Assembly (NCBI GenBank): GCA_930367205.1
Contig: OV884015.1
Span: 3,162,001-3,226,000, forward strand
Direction of reading: 5' to 3'
Length of the DNA: 64,000 bases
DNA from: Acanthosoma haemorrhoidale
Lineage: Eukaryota > Arthropoda > Insecta > Hemiptera > Acanthosomatidae
The notes under the pieces were generated by a model that searched no databases, was not told the origin of the DNA, and worked only from the letters and a program-made list of their open reading frames with translations. How positions within the stretch are numbered: the stretch's first letter is position 1; each line of letters opens with the position of its first letter. The translations under genes were made by a program, and so were the position numbers. This document shows positions 35,978 through 49,329 of the stretch, piece by piece.

Positions 35978-38900
35978 CCTTTCATCAATAAATTATTACA
36001 CTCCAAGGGTTTAATAAAAACCTCGCAACTGACCAAAATGATGTCCATGTTTATGGCATTTATGGCATGTATTTTGCGTTAATCGAAGTACCAGTGGCCT
36101 AACCTTTTTTGAAAACTATTTTTAATTTTTTCTAATTGACAATGGAAATGATGTTAAAAAGACGCCTTTCTCTGAAGATCTAAAATATTGAATATGAAAA
36201 AAAAACTGCTGCAAAACGACTTGAAATGGATTTCCTCTATTTTATTGCCGAACAGCCTAATGAGAACTGTTGTGCCATATAACATTAAAATTATGGAATT
36301 GAATCGAACACCCCTGCATATGCTTCAAAGCCAAGGCCCCCTTGTGGCTCTTCAATTGTCAAATCGTTCTCAATTCCCCAAGCCCTTGTCGTATTATGGA
36401 GGAGCAGGGAGCATATTTGTGCTGGTGATGACGCCGGGGCTGGGACAGCAGCTCGAGGTGGGATATTCAAATGCAGAGACAACAGGAGCACAGTCTGCGA
36501 GGATGTTTGCTAGGATTGGGTCAATCTGCCCTTGTTGGTGTCCGCTCTCTGTCCTCTAATTGAAACAAGAGGGTCCCTCGAGGATTAGGGATTAATCCCG
36601 TCTCGGATATAATCCCGGGAACACGCCGTCTTAGCTCTCTCCACTAACGCCCAGCACTGGGTCCACTCCCCACTTCGGAGTGTGTGGCTGACTAGACTCT
36701 GCCTCACCCCTCCTGCATATACCCAACCACCTCACTTAGACCTCATACTCTCCAGAGTAGATATGGATGACACGCACATAAGTAGGTACTTGAGTACAAT
36801 TGATTTGTTACGGATTCTGGTTCACTTAGCTTCGTAAGAGGAAAATGGTACGAAAATGGTAAAAAAGGATCGAATCCATTCTATAAAATTTAAACATTAA
36901 GAACCTAACATAAGAAATTAAATTTTAATTACTTCATGGGAAATCATAGCAAGCGTTTACTCAAAATATCCATGTCTATATCAAACTGGTTATTGGCAGT
37001 TTTGTGATTCTGACGTACTTAAAAGAATTACAATAAGTCTCACCCTGCATAACCTAATTTTGTTTCTAATTATTAAATGAATAGATTTGAATCTTCCCCT
37101 CAATTTTTATTGTTTATACAATAATAATTCAATTGAAGTTTCAATGGTTTAAACCATCATCTAGTAGAACAAATTTGATATTGTAAAGAAATATAAAAAT
37201 AAAAATATGGTCTTATTTCTCCTAATTGTAAGATTTCTCAAGTCACAACTCGAATTCTAAAGTTTAAAATTTTTCCTTAGTTATTATTTGCCCATCCATA
37301 AGGGAATGGATCCTAGGAGCACTTAGCATTTCCACCATTCACTCCTCCATGCAGTGAAGGGAGTAAAGTAGGAAGTGGAGCCTACATCATTGACAGAGGA
37401 AGTGGTTTCATATTCATATGAATAAAACGGCCGCTCCATAATTGACTGAATACTTGGCTATGGCTGTTACGTGTGGCAGAGTCAACAGCTCTAATAAATG
37501 ATGAGGGCGCCATTTCAAAAGTGATATAGTTTCCGACGGTAATCGACAATGGGTGCTTGAATTAAGAATCAGCAACAACGCAGATGTGGAGAGCAAACAA
37601 GACATCGCGAAGCCGTGCTGCCGCGTTACTAACCAACGAGGCAATCAAACAGAAACAATGGCCTGCACTTGCACACAATGGCCAAGGAGTGTGTGCCTGT
37701 GTCGGATATTTAACTCTTTATGTCCTTTGTCAGCCGTTTAGTGAAAATATCTCACGTGCTACTGTTCATTATTGCTCAGCCTCACACTGGCAGTCAAAGA
37801 ATATGTCCTGGTGAACGTGCAACAGCCACCGTGAGGGTTCAGCCAAACAGGATTCGTATCAGGAACATCGCCGAACCCACGCAGGCTCAGTAGGGGTAGA
37901 GCCACAACTTATTTACCCATTCCAGAACATTCCATTATTGCATCATTTTTTCCTAACCGATCATGTTTAAAAGAAGACAACTAACGTTTTTTAACAAGTC
38001 TTCCACAAATGTTTGGAAAATTTACATTTCATCGAATAGTTGTATAACAAATTTACTACATTTATGTTGTGATAATTCAAATGACGATTGTCGATCTAAG
38101 AGCGTCAGACAGTTACGCTACATAAGGCATAGTTTGGGTGGATCCTACAATAATGCTTATACCACCCTGACTTGTGGGGCTGGGGTGCCTCATGTGTTGT
38201 AACCTGATCCCTGGATTCTGCTCTCGTTCTAATATTTAGAAGAGCTGGGAGTTTGATGCCAAAATAAGCCCACACAATCAACCAACCAACTTAACTTGAC
38301 TGAATAAATTTTTAAAAGCGAAAAGATATAAATCGGATAATAATTAATGTGAAAAAGTTCAATAATTTTTAAGCTCTCTCAAGTTAAAGTGAAGAAGCTA
38401 GATCGAATTTAAATTTGTGATATTTTCCAAGTGATTTTGAACGGGAGGGATGGATAGTAAAAATATTGCAAAAGTAGACTTTTATATTAGATAAGTTATA
38501 TATAAATTATTGTTAATGCATTTATTCTCCATGGTGAAGCATTCGGGCTTGAGTTGTTGTATCTCTGGTGTCATTGACTGAGCAAATGTTAATATTGCAA
38601 GGACAAGGTGTTGTTTATCTTGGAAGAGATCGGTTTGGATTCCGTTCTCGGTAGCTTACACAAGGAATCTGCACCCGTGGGGGGGGGGCAGTGTTTTTTC
38701 TGTTCTTATCCGGGAGTCGGAAAGAGGGAAGAGAATGAAATTGAAAGGCGGGAATCTAATACCGACAATGTCAACAGTAGAGGCGACAGGGGAAGTATTA
38801 AAAGAAAATGGACCGTGTTTTGACAAGGGTTCGCGGACTATGCAAATGTTAATCCTCTCCAAGGCCTGCTAAGTGGCTGAGGCGAAGAAGACGCCCCTCA

Positions 38901-39325
38901 TAATTGTATTTGCAATAGCAACTAGAGGGAGGTGCCAAAACAGGCTCAGGTGTTTGGGTCAGGCAAAGCCTGTCTTATGCCCAGGCAAAACAACTACATA
39001 ATGTGTGCTAAGTCCTCCGGGCAGCCCACCTTGAGGATACCACAATATCTTTTTGTCACAACACCAAAGGCTAATTTTTAACTATTAAAATTTTATAGTA
39101 TCAACTATGAATGTTAATAGACGAACAAAAGGAGGCTAGAGAGATAGAACAGTTTAGACTAGAGAGATAGAACAAAAGGAGACTAGAGCGATAGGTTCTA
39201 CTGCACAATATACGGAACCGTTGTTGACAATTTATAATAAAAAGTGATCTAAATAGTTGAAATATTCGTGATTGATGTCTTAACACTACAGGCGTCGCTC
39301 TAAAATTAGTTACATTCATATTGAC

Positions 39326-39474
39326 CTCTGCTATCAATCCTAGCTGCTTGAAATTAAAACCTATCTTTTCGAGCTCGGCAGTAAATAGTGTTTTCCCAAG
39401 CGGCCCTCCGACAAAAGGAAGTTCTCTTTTGTTGGGATAATCCCCAGGGGCTATATTTGAAACATCTGCTTCTC
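39326..39474 (-). other. exon-like segment on the minus strand
   Basis: On the minus strand an acceptor-like ttctttctctcag precedes 149 nt of open frame, ending at a donor-like GCAGAG/gtcaat. It reads GEADVSNIAPGDYPNKRELP, then FVGGPLGKTLFTAELEKIGF and on to NFKQLGLIAE. The surrounding frame is open from 39511 to 39101, but its second half looks like chance coding. The GE...LPFVGGPLGKTL pattern faintly recalls family-4 uracil-DNA glycosylases (GEAPG...PFVGPAG), without the key residues of that family. It could be a fragment of a nested antisense gene or of an inserted element. No partner exon was found. Confidence 0.2.
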
Positions 39475-40667
39475 CTGAGAGAAAGAATAAAGACATATTG
39501 AAAAAGCCCATTTCAAAGAAAAGAAGGGTTTATATAATGGGCAGGTATGGCTACAGGAGGAATGTTTACGTAGAGTTACGACTGGAGCGCTCTAAACACT
39601 AGTTTACTGACTCTGCACAGGCGGTGCTTTCCCCGTCTTAAGCAACACAATCCCGTCTTATTGTTCTCTTATTATCACTAGGGCTGCCTATTTCTGTTTC
39701 GGTTCATCATCACCATCGGAGCCCCATCACCTTTATTAGTCAGTTTAGTCCAGTCACGTATAATGTATATCATTATAATTCTTTATTCATTATATAATTT
39801 TTATAAAATAACAAAACCTGTGTATAATGTACCCTACCTACAGGATATACAAAAATAATTTGTAAATAGATTCGCCTGAGGATGTATAATTGTATATAAT
39901 TATCTGTAAATTAAAGGAGCTATGAAAGAAAAAAAAAAATCTGTTTCATTTCAACCCATTCTCTCCCCATCACTTATCGGAAGGCTAATTAAACCTGATG
40001 GTATTGATTAATTAGTTTAGGGACTTTGTGCTTGTCGATTGCCATCGATGCTGCCCATAAATCATTATATTTAATAACTCGGACAAAAGCTTTCTACAAC
40101 TCCTGCCGCTAGTAACCATTTATTCTTCTGTTCTCATTTGGCTATTTGTGGGAAAATGTGTCAGTAGTTGAAGCAGTGAATGAAAAGAAATAAAGTTGGT
40201 GAGAATGGAGCGAAGCATTGATGAGACTAGCTATTTTTATGGGTTAATTTCAGCGAATGTATCCTTGTTACTGTCTTTATAACTAAAAAAAATGTAAAAG
40301 CATATCGATTAACTTTCAAATGGAACAAAATCTTTGATACAAATCCGAATGGCAGTAAACCCTCGTTAGAAGCACTTTGTGCCTTTGAGAACGGCGTAGA
40401 GAGATACTCGACCCACCAAGCACTGTTGCGGGCTGGTATTGAGAACTTACATGTAATATATTACACCAGTTTTGCCTACGTTCTATTAAACTGTTTAATC
40501 TTACTACCCTAACTTTATTTTAGGTTTTATTATTGTTATTACTATTTTGTATTTATATTTTATGATGGCGTTATGGTTTAGTTTATTTACCAGTTATGAC
40601 TTTGCCAGCCTAACGTAATGTTTTTTTCTATTCTATTCTCACTCACTTTAATATTTTTGTTTTTCAG

Positions 40668-40751
40668 CCGAACTGAAGATGGACGTACTAAGGGAGAGAG
40701 AAGTTAAGGACAGTTTAGAAAGACAGCTCCTCGATGAACAGAAAATGAGAG
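40668..40751 (+). CDS. dac: dachshund exon C, coiled-coil part of Dachbox-C
   Basis: This exon continues the C-terminal helix of Dachshund. Seen: 84 nt, phase 1 to 1, with a textbook acceptor (aatatttttgtttttcag) and donor (G/gtgagg). Joined to exon B, the split codon G+CC gives Ala, and the protein reads AELKMDVLREREVKDSLERQ then LLDEQKMR. The spaced Leu/Met and many Glu/Lys/Arg residues suit an amphipathic coiled coil, and the same segment follows the NIQGLLKVA region in DACH1 and insect Dac. It lies 21.5 kb downstream of exon B. The frame continues with one base of a split codon, so at least one more coding exon must follow. In known DACH proteins that part is a basic stretch rich in Lys/Arg. 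I find no such exon between here and 64000. The short length explains why a simple open-frame search misses it. Confidence 0.95.
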
Positions 40752-41504
40752 GTGAGGCTTTCATATTGTTTTTAGACTAAGTTAATTAATTTAAAAAACT
40801 ATCATGGGTGCATTCTGAAACCAGTGGAAAGTATTATTTTACTATAGGTATCATTGCCAATATTATTGGCTAGCTATTGCTCCTAGATAAATAAAACATA
40901 TACTGAGGGAGCCCCTGACTGAATGATAGGAAAGTGAAGGGTTCGACACTTGCCAGTGTATCTTACTTTGGGTTAGAGATCATTAATATATGTTTTAATA
41001 GTAATGACTCCTGGTCCGGACGATAGTTAGTGAAGTAGCATACCCCGGCAGATCGTGGAGGCAGACGTTAGAGCGAGGGTGACGTGTATTTGTCCCGAGA
41101 TGACAAAGGACCCAAACAAAGGAAATGGCCATTAGTGGCACAGCCCACTACCTGCTGTCGTATCATCTTACATACAAACACATATTTCTTATTAACTATT
41201 AACCAATCTTATTTAGTATATATCTATGTCCTTACAGCCTTTGTACTTCAATTCTTTTTCCTTAACTCTACATCGCGTCATTTCTCCTTTTTATGGCTCA
41301 TAAACCACACGAGGGTTAGAAACACTTTGTTTTTCTATATAACCTTGGGCTACACATTTTTAATTTGGTTGCTGAAACACGAAAAAATAAATCAATGAAA
41401 TGACAAAAATGAGTGATGATTCAGATAGAGTCAATTATATCATATAATATTGCTTTGTAATTGTCCCACGAGGGTTTTTTATGCTTATGCCCTTTTTACA
41501 GGTG

Positions 41505-41567
41505 TAAAGTGAACAAGTATTTAGTCGAGTGATCACACCTGGCAAGTGTGTTGGTTTGTTCACTTTA
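41505..41567 (+). other. 63-nt hairpin enclosing paired T-box-like sites
   Basis: TAAAGTGAACAA (41505-41516) is perfectly complementary to TTGTTCACTTTA (41556-41567), and two G-U pairs can extend it inward. Inside, CACAC (41534-41538) pairs with GTGTG (41546-41550) around a 7-nt loop. The inner part also reads TCACACCT-ggc-AAGTGTGT: an exact T-box half-site facing a 6/8 match. It lies 0.75 kb downstream of exon C. Confidence 0.55.
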
Positions 41568-42132
41568 TAGTAATTCGCGATGAATCAGTGTGTTGTGCTC
41601 TCTATCTCAGTTATCAAAACTCTATTTAGTGAAATTTTGCAGGAAGGGGAAGGCGAAATAACATGTGAACATAATAAATCCAAAATAACGTGGGAGGGAA
41701 AATGGATAAACAGGAGAAATCAACTTGGTTTTCTTCGTTCTGAGCTGGTTATGGATTTCAGCGCTTGGTACAATAAATTGAACCATCTTAGATTTCCTAT
41801 CTGAGTTTCCTTTACTCCTGAACCAGGCCTAAGCGAATCTTTCCATTTGTTTAGTTCCTCTGAATCAGTTGATTTTATACTTCTAATTGTAAGCTCTAAG
41901 TCTTTGCTTCCAAAATTGGATAACCCTCGTGGATAAGATTAGAAATCGTTTATTGGTGTTTTTTATTTTTTTAAGAATAAATGATTGAATTCTACTTGCT
42001 TTCTAAACATTAAATCATTAATTTAATACGTACCTGTACTGAAGACTTAACTCGCTGTTGAAATCTATTAAAATTAACTAAATCCTCGTTCACTGACACG
42101 TGTAAACGGTGAATTAGTATCCTGTGAAGTCC

Positions 42133-42268
42133 TCATCATTGATATCATAGATGAACTATTGTTGAGTCATCATTGATATCATAGATGAACTATTGTTGAG
42201 TCATCATTGATATCATAGATGAACTATTGTTGAGTCATCATTGATATCATAGATGAACTATTGTCGAG
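42133..42268 (+). repeat. 34-bp tandem repeat, four copies
   Basis: The unit begins TCATCATTGATATCATAGAT and ends GAACTATTGTTGAG. Copies start at 42133, 42167, 42201 and 42235; only the last differs (ATTGTCGAG). Each unit contains the palindrome TGATATCA and the Sox-type core ATTGTT. It sits 1.4 kb downstream of exon C. Confidence 0.96.
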
Positions 42269-42901
42269 TCCCCACATCGTCAGTTTATTCTGGTCATGTG
42301 ACTGGGGCCAGTACTAAGGTCTAGTTTTATGTCACAAGGAATCCCTTCACAAATGATAAAACCTAGAAATATTATCCAGAGGTCCTTTATTTATTGTATA
42401 ATTATGAAAACCTTCTGAAGATATTTGTTAAAGATCTATTGTCAAAATACAACAGCGATTAAATGTCGGTCTCATTGAATCAGACGACAGATAAGTGTTT
42501 TAATTTCTGCCTCCCGGTATCCCCTTACAAACTCCTGCCTGGGACACTCTCCCCCATTAAAGTTAATAATGACACTAATATCACGAGGGGTGTAGGTTTC
42601 TTGTAAAAGCTTTATTTTGAAATTTTAATTATGAAATATAGCCCCAATTCCTAAGTCTTGCCTTTCTTCTCTGTCCTACGGCGGACCACCCCCTTCAACA
42701 CTTGACGATGTCTAAAGAGGGGGACTTATGTTTCATGGCTAATTCCCCCCCCCGGTATGAGAATAATAAGGAGTTTTATGGCCTTTGGAATTGGGTTTCT
42801 CTCCTCTTCCTCCTCCTCCGATAGCCTAATGTCAGTGAGAGTGTAAATTAATTAGGATTCCAGTCCCGTCTCTGTGTGCATCGGTATCATTAACCAGCCA
42901 T

Positions 42902-42913
42902 GGGGGGGGGGGG
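42902..42913 (+). repeat. G12 homopolymer
   Basis: Twelve consecutive G in a GC-richer block (42850-43085) that ends with a second G-rich run near 43071-43083. Confidence 0.96.
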
Positions 42914-45900
42914 TACCACCCGGATCGCTCTGTCTTGGCATTTGGAGTCGGGGGAAAGGTCGTACTGTCTTTTGTGCGCTGTCCTTTAAGGAGTCGTCAA
43001 AGGCCAGTATACGGAACCGTACAAGACTACAACAACTCGGAATTAACGTCAATTGCAACTGCCAATTTGCGGGGGAGGGGGGGAACATAAATTAAAATAG
43101 TTTATAAAGGGTTCAGTATCCTTGACAAACTGAGGTTTAATGTAATTTTAGCTAAATATTTTTTTTTACTTAGTTCAATAACAAATGTTATTAAAAATAT
43201 GTGAAAGTCGCTGCCCCTCTGGCTCATTATCCTGGTCGTCTTCATTTAAGATTAATGCTACTTTATGCCAACTGAGGGTGTTTAATTTAATTAACCGGGT
43301 GCTTCCTCGCACATCGCTACACTTATATATCTGATATTAAGTGTATCCGAATACATAAACCCTAAGGCAATATATGAAGGATGTATCTTTTCTAAGGATA
43401 CATGTATCCGTTTCTATATTTACCTGATTACCCATAAACGCCACCCTTATTTTATGGATGTCAACTAACAGATTCCTCTCTCAAATCCTGAGCGTATTGC
43501 ATTAGCGTGAAGTTATACCAACTTATACTTTTCTCACAAATGCTCTATTAACTTTCTATTGTCCCAATTGGAAACTAAACCCTAAGTAACTTACTTTAAT
43601 AAATTAATGTGGTGATCAAATGGAAGGGATTCATTTTATATAAAATAGAAATGTATACACACTGTATATTATTTTTTAATATTTAAAAAGTTTTACTATA
43701 GTTAATTATTACTTATTTTGATTAAAATGATGGAAAGATTGCATATATCATATTATCTAACAGTCAAAACTTAATTGTTACTATTGTACATGGACAGTTT
43801 CGAAAGATCTAATGGATGGAAGTGTGATCCAAGACCTCAAATAAAAGCTCCAAAGCCGACCCACAGACGCGAGAGGCGCTCTCCAGGAAGTGCCTTGGGC
43901 TGCGTCATTCGGCTCCTTATATTTTGTCCAACTGGACCAGGTTACTTTCCAGTAGCGAGGATGGTCTACCTTCCTTGTCGTTTCTCTTCAGAATATTACT
44001 TCACACCAGGTTGGAAAGAAGGTAATACTTGCCTCAAACACTGCCCCGGCTACTAAGTCCCAGATCCTTTCTACGACTCCCTTTTGTGACAGGAAAAACG
44101 AAGGATGGTAACCTGTCTGCCTTTATGAAGTCCATAAAATAAAACTGGAACCGTTTGACCCCTTCGAAAAACACACCTATACCTTAGTGCCTTCTCAAAT
44201 CTGGTTAGTTTTATTTTACCAGCTAAAAAAGACAGCTTAAATCCGTACAAAACATTTTTATTGCGGAGAGACCTAGGAGGTACTATTTAAATATTATCCA
44301 TTCATAATACTTCAAAATATTTTTTCACATTATCTCGATTATTAAAAAAAAACCATTAATTTTTATGTTCATATTATGCAGACAAATGGAACATTTTTCA
44401 AGTGAGACACTTTTTTTTGGTGTTTCAAGCTTGGCGGTTCCGCAATCCAATGATATACACTTGCGTTCATGAGAGACATCCTTCATGAGAGACATGCGGG
44501 GCAAACATGAGCCGAGAAATGGCAGACACCGGATAGCCACCGTCCGACGGAAGACGGATGAGAGATAGCAAATAGCCGAGGAGGAGGAAGGAGAGATAAG
44601 TGAAGACAAATACAACTGGACAATAAATGTACATTAGGCGTGCCCTATCTGATTTCCAAGGGTCATCTCTTCGGACTTGCATGACTCACCCGAGGGTGAA
44701 GCGATACCCGAGGGTCTGACCCGCCTGCTGTAAAAAGATAAGGAAAGGGGTAATTTGCTAAGGGCTCTGTTTGCCCCAAGGTCTCATGTATTTCCCTTTC
44801 ATTTAATTACCGACTGTAGACTCTAGGGCCAAGACTGATCAGTCATTCGCCTCCATCGATCTCCTCAAGGCACGCTTTGTTTTATAGCAACTCACCTCTG
44901 CTTCTTGGATACCATTGTTTACTGCCTAGGAGTCCATTGTCTCTTAACTTTTTAACTTTTAAAACTTCTCAAGTTGCTACTGTCAAGCTGTTTAAGAATC
45001 CAATTTATCATTTACATTCCCAAAGTCTCACATAAAACGGAATAAATAAATTTATATAATATAGTATCTCAGGAACAAACAATAATTTATTTGAAACGAA
45101 TTGCCTTAATCTTTGACAGCATCAGTCCCTATCGGTAACAATCATTAGAAAACAAAATATCAACAAATCAAATAAAATAAGAGAAGGAAAAAAAAATATT
45201 TGAAGAAGATAATAATGGATTATTTGAAAAATAAAATATATATTTACATACACTTATTCATGTAGCTTTACCAGTTTGAGCCAGTGAATTTGAACAAAAA
45301 TCTCAATTTGTTTCTAAGTATATGGTTGAATATTTTTTAAATTTCTTTTTAGCGTAGAGGGGATACTATTTCTTGTGAAAAGGCCTGACGTGCTGATGCT
45401 AACTAATCCTTGTTGGAAGTTTGGCTACGACAGGCGCAGACAGGTGCTAAGTGATTCCTCCGTCTTCCGGCAATTTGTCTTCTGGGGGAACCATTCTTAT
45501 TGCCGAAGGAGCAATGGAAACGGAAGAGATAGGGGGGGTCATTTTCCCCTCATTAATAACTATAACTGGCGTCTTTATCCAATCTGCTCGCTTGATAAAT
45601 GATCTCCAACAGCTGATGTTATTTTCATTATTTCATTCACTGCATCTCTCTCCATTTGAGAATGATCTCTTTATATGATGAAGTCATCCCCACCATATTT
45701 CAACAGTGAGGGATGAATATGAAGCGCTCGCTTCCTTCATCATTCCTGACAGACTCATCGGATTTTACTTATATATATACTTCTAAACCTTCCTGTATAT
45801 ATTACCTACAGCCTTTCTACCTATACCCCTTTTAAACCCAAATGGCTGCTTAGATCAAATTTACCTCTATTTGTATGTCCCAATTTCAGCTCGAAACAAT

Positions 45901-47275
45901 ATTTCTACTGACAATACTATCATTTGTTAAATCAACTCGGTCATCCAAAATGGCATTACATATGTTTTAAAGCATGATAAAATATTGCTTACTTTAAATA
46001 ATATATAAATTGATAATATGATTTAATAGAGCTTAAGAGCCAAAGAAATGAGCCCCTTTCTTTTAGTACATCCCATTATTGTACTCACAGAACTGAACAT
46101 ATTTAATAGGAGTGAGTCGAACCTTCAAATTTCCGCTGAATCATATCATATTTACAAAGGATCTGAGAGACAGACAGACAAACATGAAGAGAGGCATAAG
46201 GAAGACTATCGATCTCCTCATGGCAACACGTTTGATGATTAGGAATAGTGCACGTCAGTAGAGGGTATTGGTGGTGTTAAAGGCAAAGGGGGAGGGGGTC
46301 GGGGAGGGCCTAACCCCGGACGACAAATTCCACATGTTCTCTGAAGAATCTTTGGAGAAGTGCGTGGTGGTATGTCTGTGCCTTCCAAGGAATGTGCCCC
46401 GGAGGAGCTCCGGCATCCGTGTGTTGTCATAATTATGGTACGTTCTTCAGATGTCTTGGCATAGTTCCTGTCAGGCAGTAGCTCTCCATCCCTCCACTTC
46501 TTAGGCCGAATACTCGTCAGTGTGGCAACAACTGTCTTCCCCAGACCCAACTTGTGCCAGGGAGAGAATAACTTTGACAACTGTTAACCTTTGGCTGATT
46601 CTGTGGTAGTGCAATAGCCTACCACAAGTCGACCGCATCATTCCCTGCACCGGTGTAAATATCCTAACCTAATCTTCCTACCTCTGTTTTACCCTTGTGT
46701 AACTTTTCCATGTTGCTACTAATTCTATAATGTATTTAGCTATCATCGATAATTCGGATCACAAAAGCCAAGGCTATAACAGGTACGCCATAGCCGTCAA
46801 AAATCTTAATGTTAATAATATATTCAAAAACGCCTTGGGCTTTTATATATGAATTTTCTCAAGTCCAAGCCCATAAACTAATTCAGATTATTTTCCCAGC
46901 TTAAAGATACGTCTTTGGCAATAATGTTAAATAAATTTTAAAAGTTATTAATTTAGTTTTAGTTAGGGAGCAATGAAATCGATCCGATCCGAAATAATTT
47001 CTTCGAGCCCTTTAAGAGGTGGTTTCAGGAATATAACCAAGTACGGGTTTTATTTTGTCAGCGACGTCATACCATCTTCAATGATTTGAACCAGCAACAC
47101 CACTTTTATGTGCATTCAGTCAGCGTAATATAATGGAGGTTATAGGCCCAGTGGTATAAAGAATAAAGGTTATAATTGCTAATAGGGTTTTATTGCACTG
47201 GTAAGAGGCATTGTGCCGTACAATTTATGGGGCATGACTGGAGGGGGCTGATTGAAACCATAAACATCTCAACTC

Positions 47276-47286
47276 GGGGGGGGGGG
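47276..47286 (+). repeat. G11 homopolymer
   Basis: Eleven consecutive G after AACTC, in otherwise mixed sequence. Confidence 0.95.
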
Positions 47287-49329
47287 TTTATACTGCTTAG
47301 CTCGGACCTTCGTCAGCCTGTTAACATTTATGTACCTGAGGCACCCCCTCTATTGTGTTTCCACCCTCTCCTCTTGTGTCATCTCCCACTGGCATTTCAT
47401 ATTTCCTTGTGTGTCCTCTACTTCGGCCTTCCAATCTTGTCCGATGGTGCCTAATGCTTTCCGTCTTCTCTCCTACCTCTTGCACAATAGGACTTCATCT
47501 ATGCTTCATGATATAAGTATTTCTTTTCATGTACACGTTGCCCAACTTCATAAATTGTATTTTTGAATTTCGTTTTGTGTTATCGTCCTTTGAGTTAATG
47601 TGTCACGAACCGTGACGAAATCTGAACTTTCAATAATTTTAAAGAATCATAGTAACTTTTCCATTGCTTAGTAACTTGCTAAATGTAGTGATGTCACTAT
47701 ACCATATGAGTTCATGTAGTAATGTCATTGCCGATGGAAATGCTTGTGCGCCCCCTCAGTCACTTAGCAAGCCGTTGAGAGTAGGCCCTGCGTGCAATCC
47801 CTTGACAATATAAATGAAGGGCGGAAGGACTGGACACCAAAGGGGTGTCAGGGGCAGTGATTCTTTGTGCTCTACAATGGCTGTCATCTCTCTGAGAGAG
47901 GAGAGTCAGCTTTTAATTCGCGCCTAACTAAACACAGAGCCCCAACAATGCTCCCTCTGTCCAATCCTCCAATGGCCAAACCTCTCACTTCCTCACATCT
48001 AATTTTTTATTTTATATTTTACTCTCTCCGTCATCCTTCATTCATTACTCTTGCCGATGACTTGTGGATTTAATGTATCTACAACATTTATTAATTCTTT
48101 AGGGTACGCTGGTGGCCAAGGTGACCACTTTGATTCTCTTGAAAAAGAAATGTTTAATGAACTTTCCGACTACTTCGTCCCGGGGGGGGGGCCGTTCTCC
48201 TATTAAGATTTTTATATTATAAATAAAAGGCCTTGGGTCAAGCATGCTACCTCCTCGGCGCCACCTACCGAGTACTTTGGCAACCTGGTTCATACTTATA
48301 CACCTTCCTCAGCTGATGAAATTATCTTTATTTATTATTTTTGCATGCGTGTAACAGTATAATAGTGTTTACTTTACTTTGTAGTTGTGCAATTGCCTAT
48401 AATATGTGTGAATCTTATTTTGATAAAGAGATAAAGCTTCCTCTCCTGGATGAAAAACTTAAGTTCTTTAAACTTGTAAGAAATGGTAATGATCTATTAC
48501 TTTCGATAATACATATCAAGATTAAGTTTATTCACTTCACACCCCTGAAGTTACCTACAGTTGAAATGTAAACTAGAATTTATATTTTCCGTCAAATGTA
48601 AAAAGATTAACCATTATGGATTGAGAATGGATTAGATCGTACCGTGAGTTATGAAATATCTAAATTAAATATAGGTTTATTCTCCTTTTTGGTTTGTTGT
48701 TTCAGCATGGGTAGGGCAAAGATATTATTATTGAGCTGTCGGTGAATCCAAGTGCTGGGAGGGTACGTGGAACAAGCCTAATCTGGTTAACTCCTCCATT
48801 TTGGATGTTACAGAGGATGTCCCTGCCTAATAACCATCTACCAAATAAACCAGTTACTCTGATAGATCGTGACCCTCCCTATCATCTATTCCCAGATTGG
48901 GTTATCCCGAGTCTGTCTGTTCTCCACCTCCGAGCAACTCCATCCTTGCCAATCTATAGTGCAACTTGAGGCTGTGAGCCTTATACAGTGCTTCTGATCC
49001 AAAAGTGTCTGGTTATCGGAATAGATACATCTTAAAATTAAGTCAGTTTATAGTTCCAGTATACAAAATGTTAAATTAGTTAAAAGCCTCCAAGGTAGTG
49101 AAAATATACCTTTGGATTTATCTACCAACATTTAAATTTGTAATAAACCATTAAAAATTTATAAATGAGTTATTTATTGCCATAATTAGGAAATGTTGTG
49201 AAGCTAATAGTCCCTATTTCAGATAGTTACTCCTGTATGGTCTTCATTCACATTGCTGTTTATTTTCCCTTACGATTCCTTTGGGACTCGCTCCAATAGA
49301 CAACACTAATAACCGTCTTCTAGGACTCC

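Larger units (their letters stand above)
19165..40667 (+). other. dac: dac intron between exons B and C
   Basis: A 21.5-kb phase-1 intron, very long for an intron splitting one helix. It contains the 100-bp x 4 tandem array at 26988-27387, two exon-like segments (22965-23116 on +, 39326-39474 on -), and mixed GC-richer blocks listed separately. Stretches such as 20100-20350, 25150-26100, 29880-30620, 34390-34960 and 36880-37310 are plain AT-rich DNA in which I see nothing specific. Confidence 0.85.

Noticed and set aside
40935..40960. GGGTTCGACAC resembling a tRNA T-loop
   Set aside because: The T stem does not pair and no A box or acceptor stem fits.
46239..46580. Minus-strand 113-codon frame ending in a Pro-rich run
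   Set aside because: The Pro run is just the G-rich stretch near 46290 read in reverse; the rest shows no family pattern.
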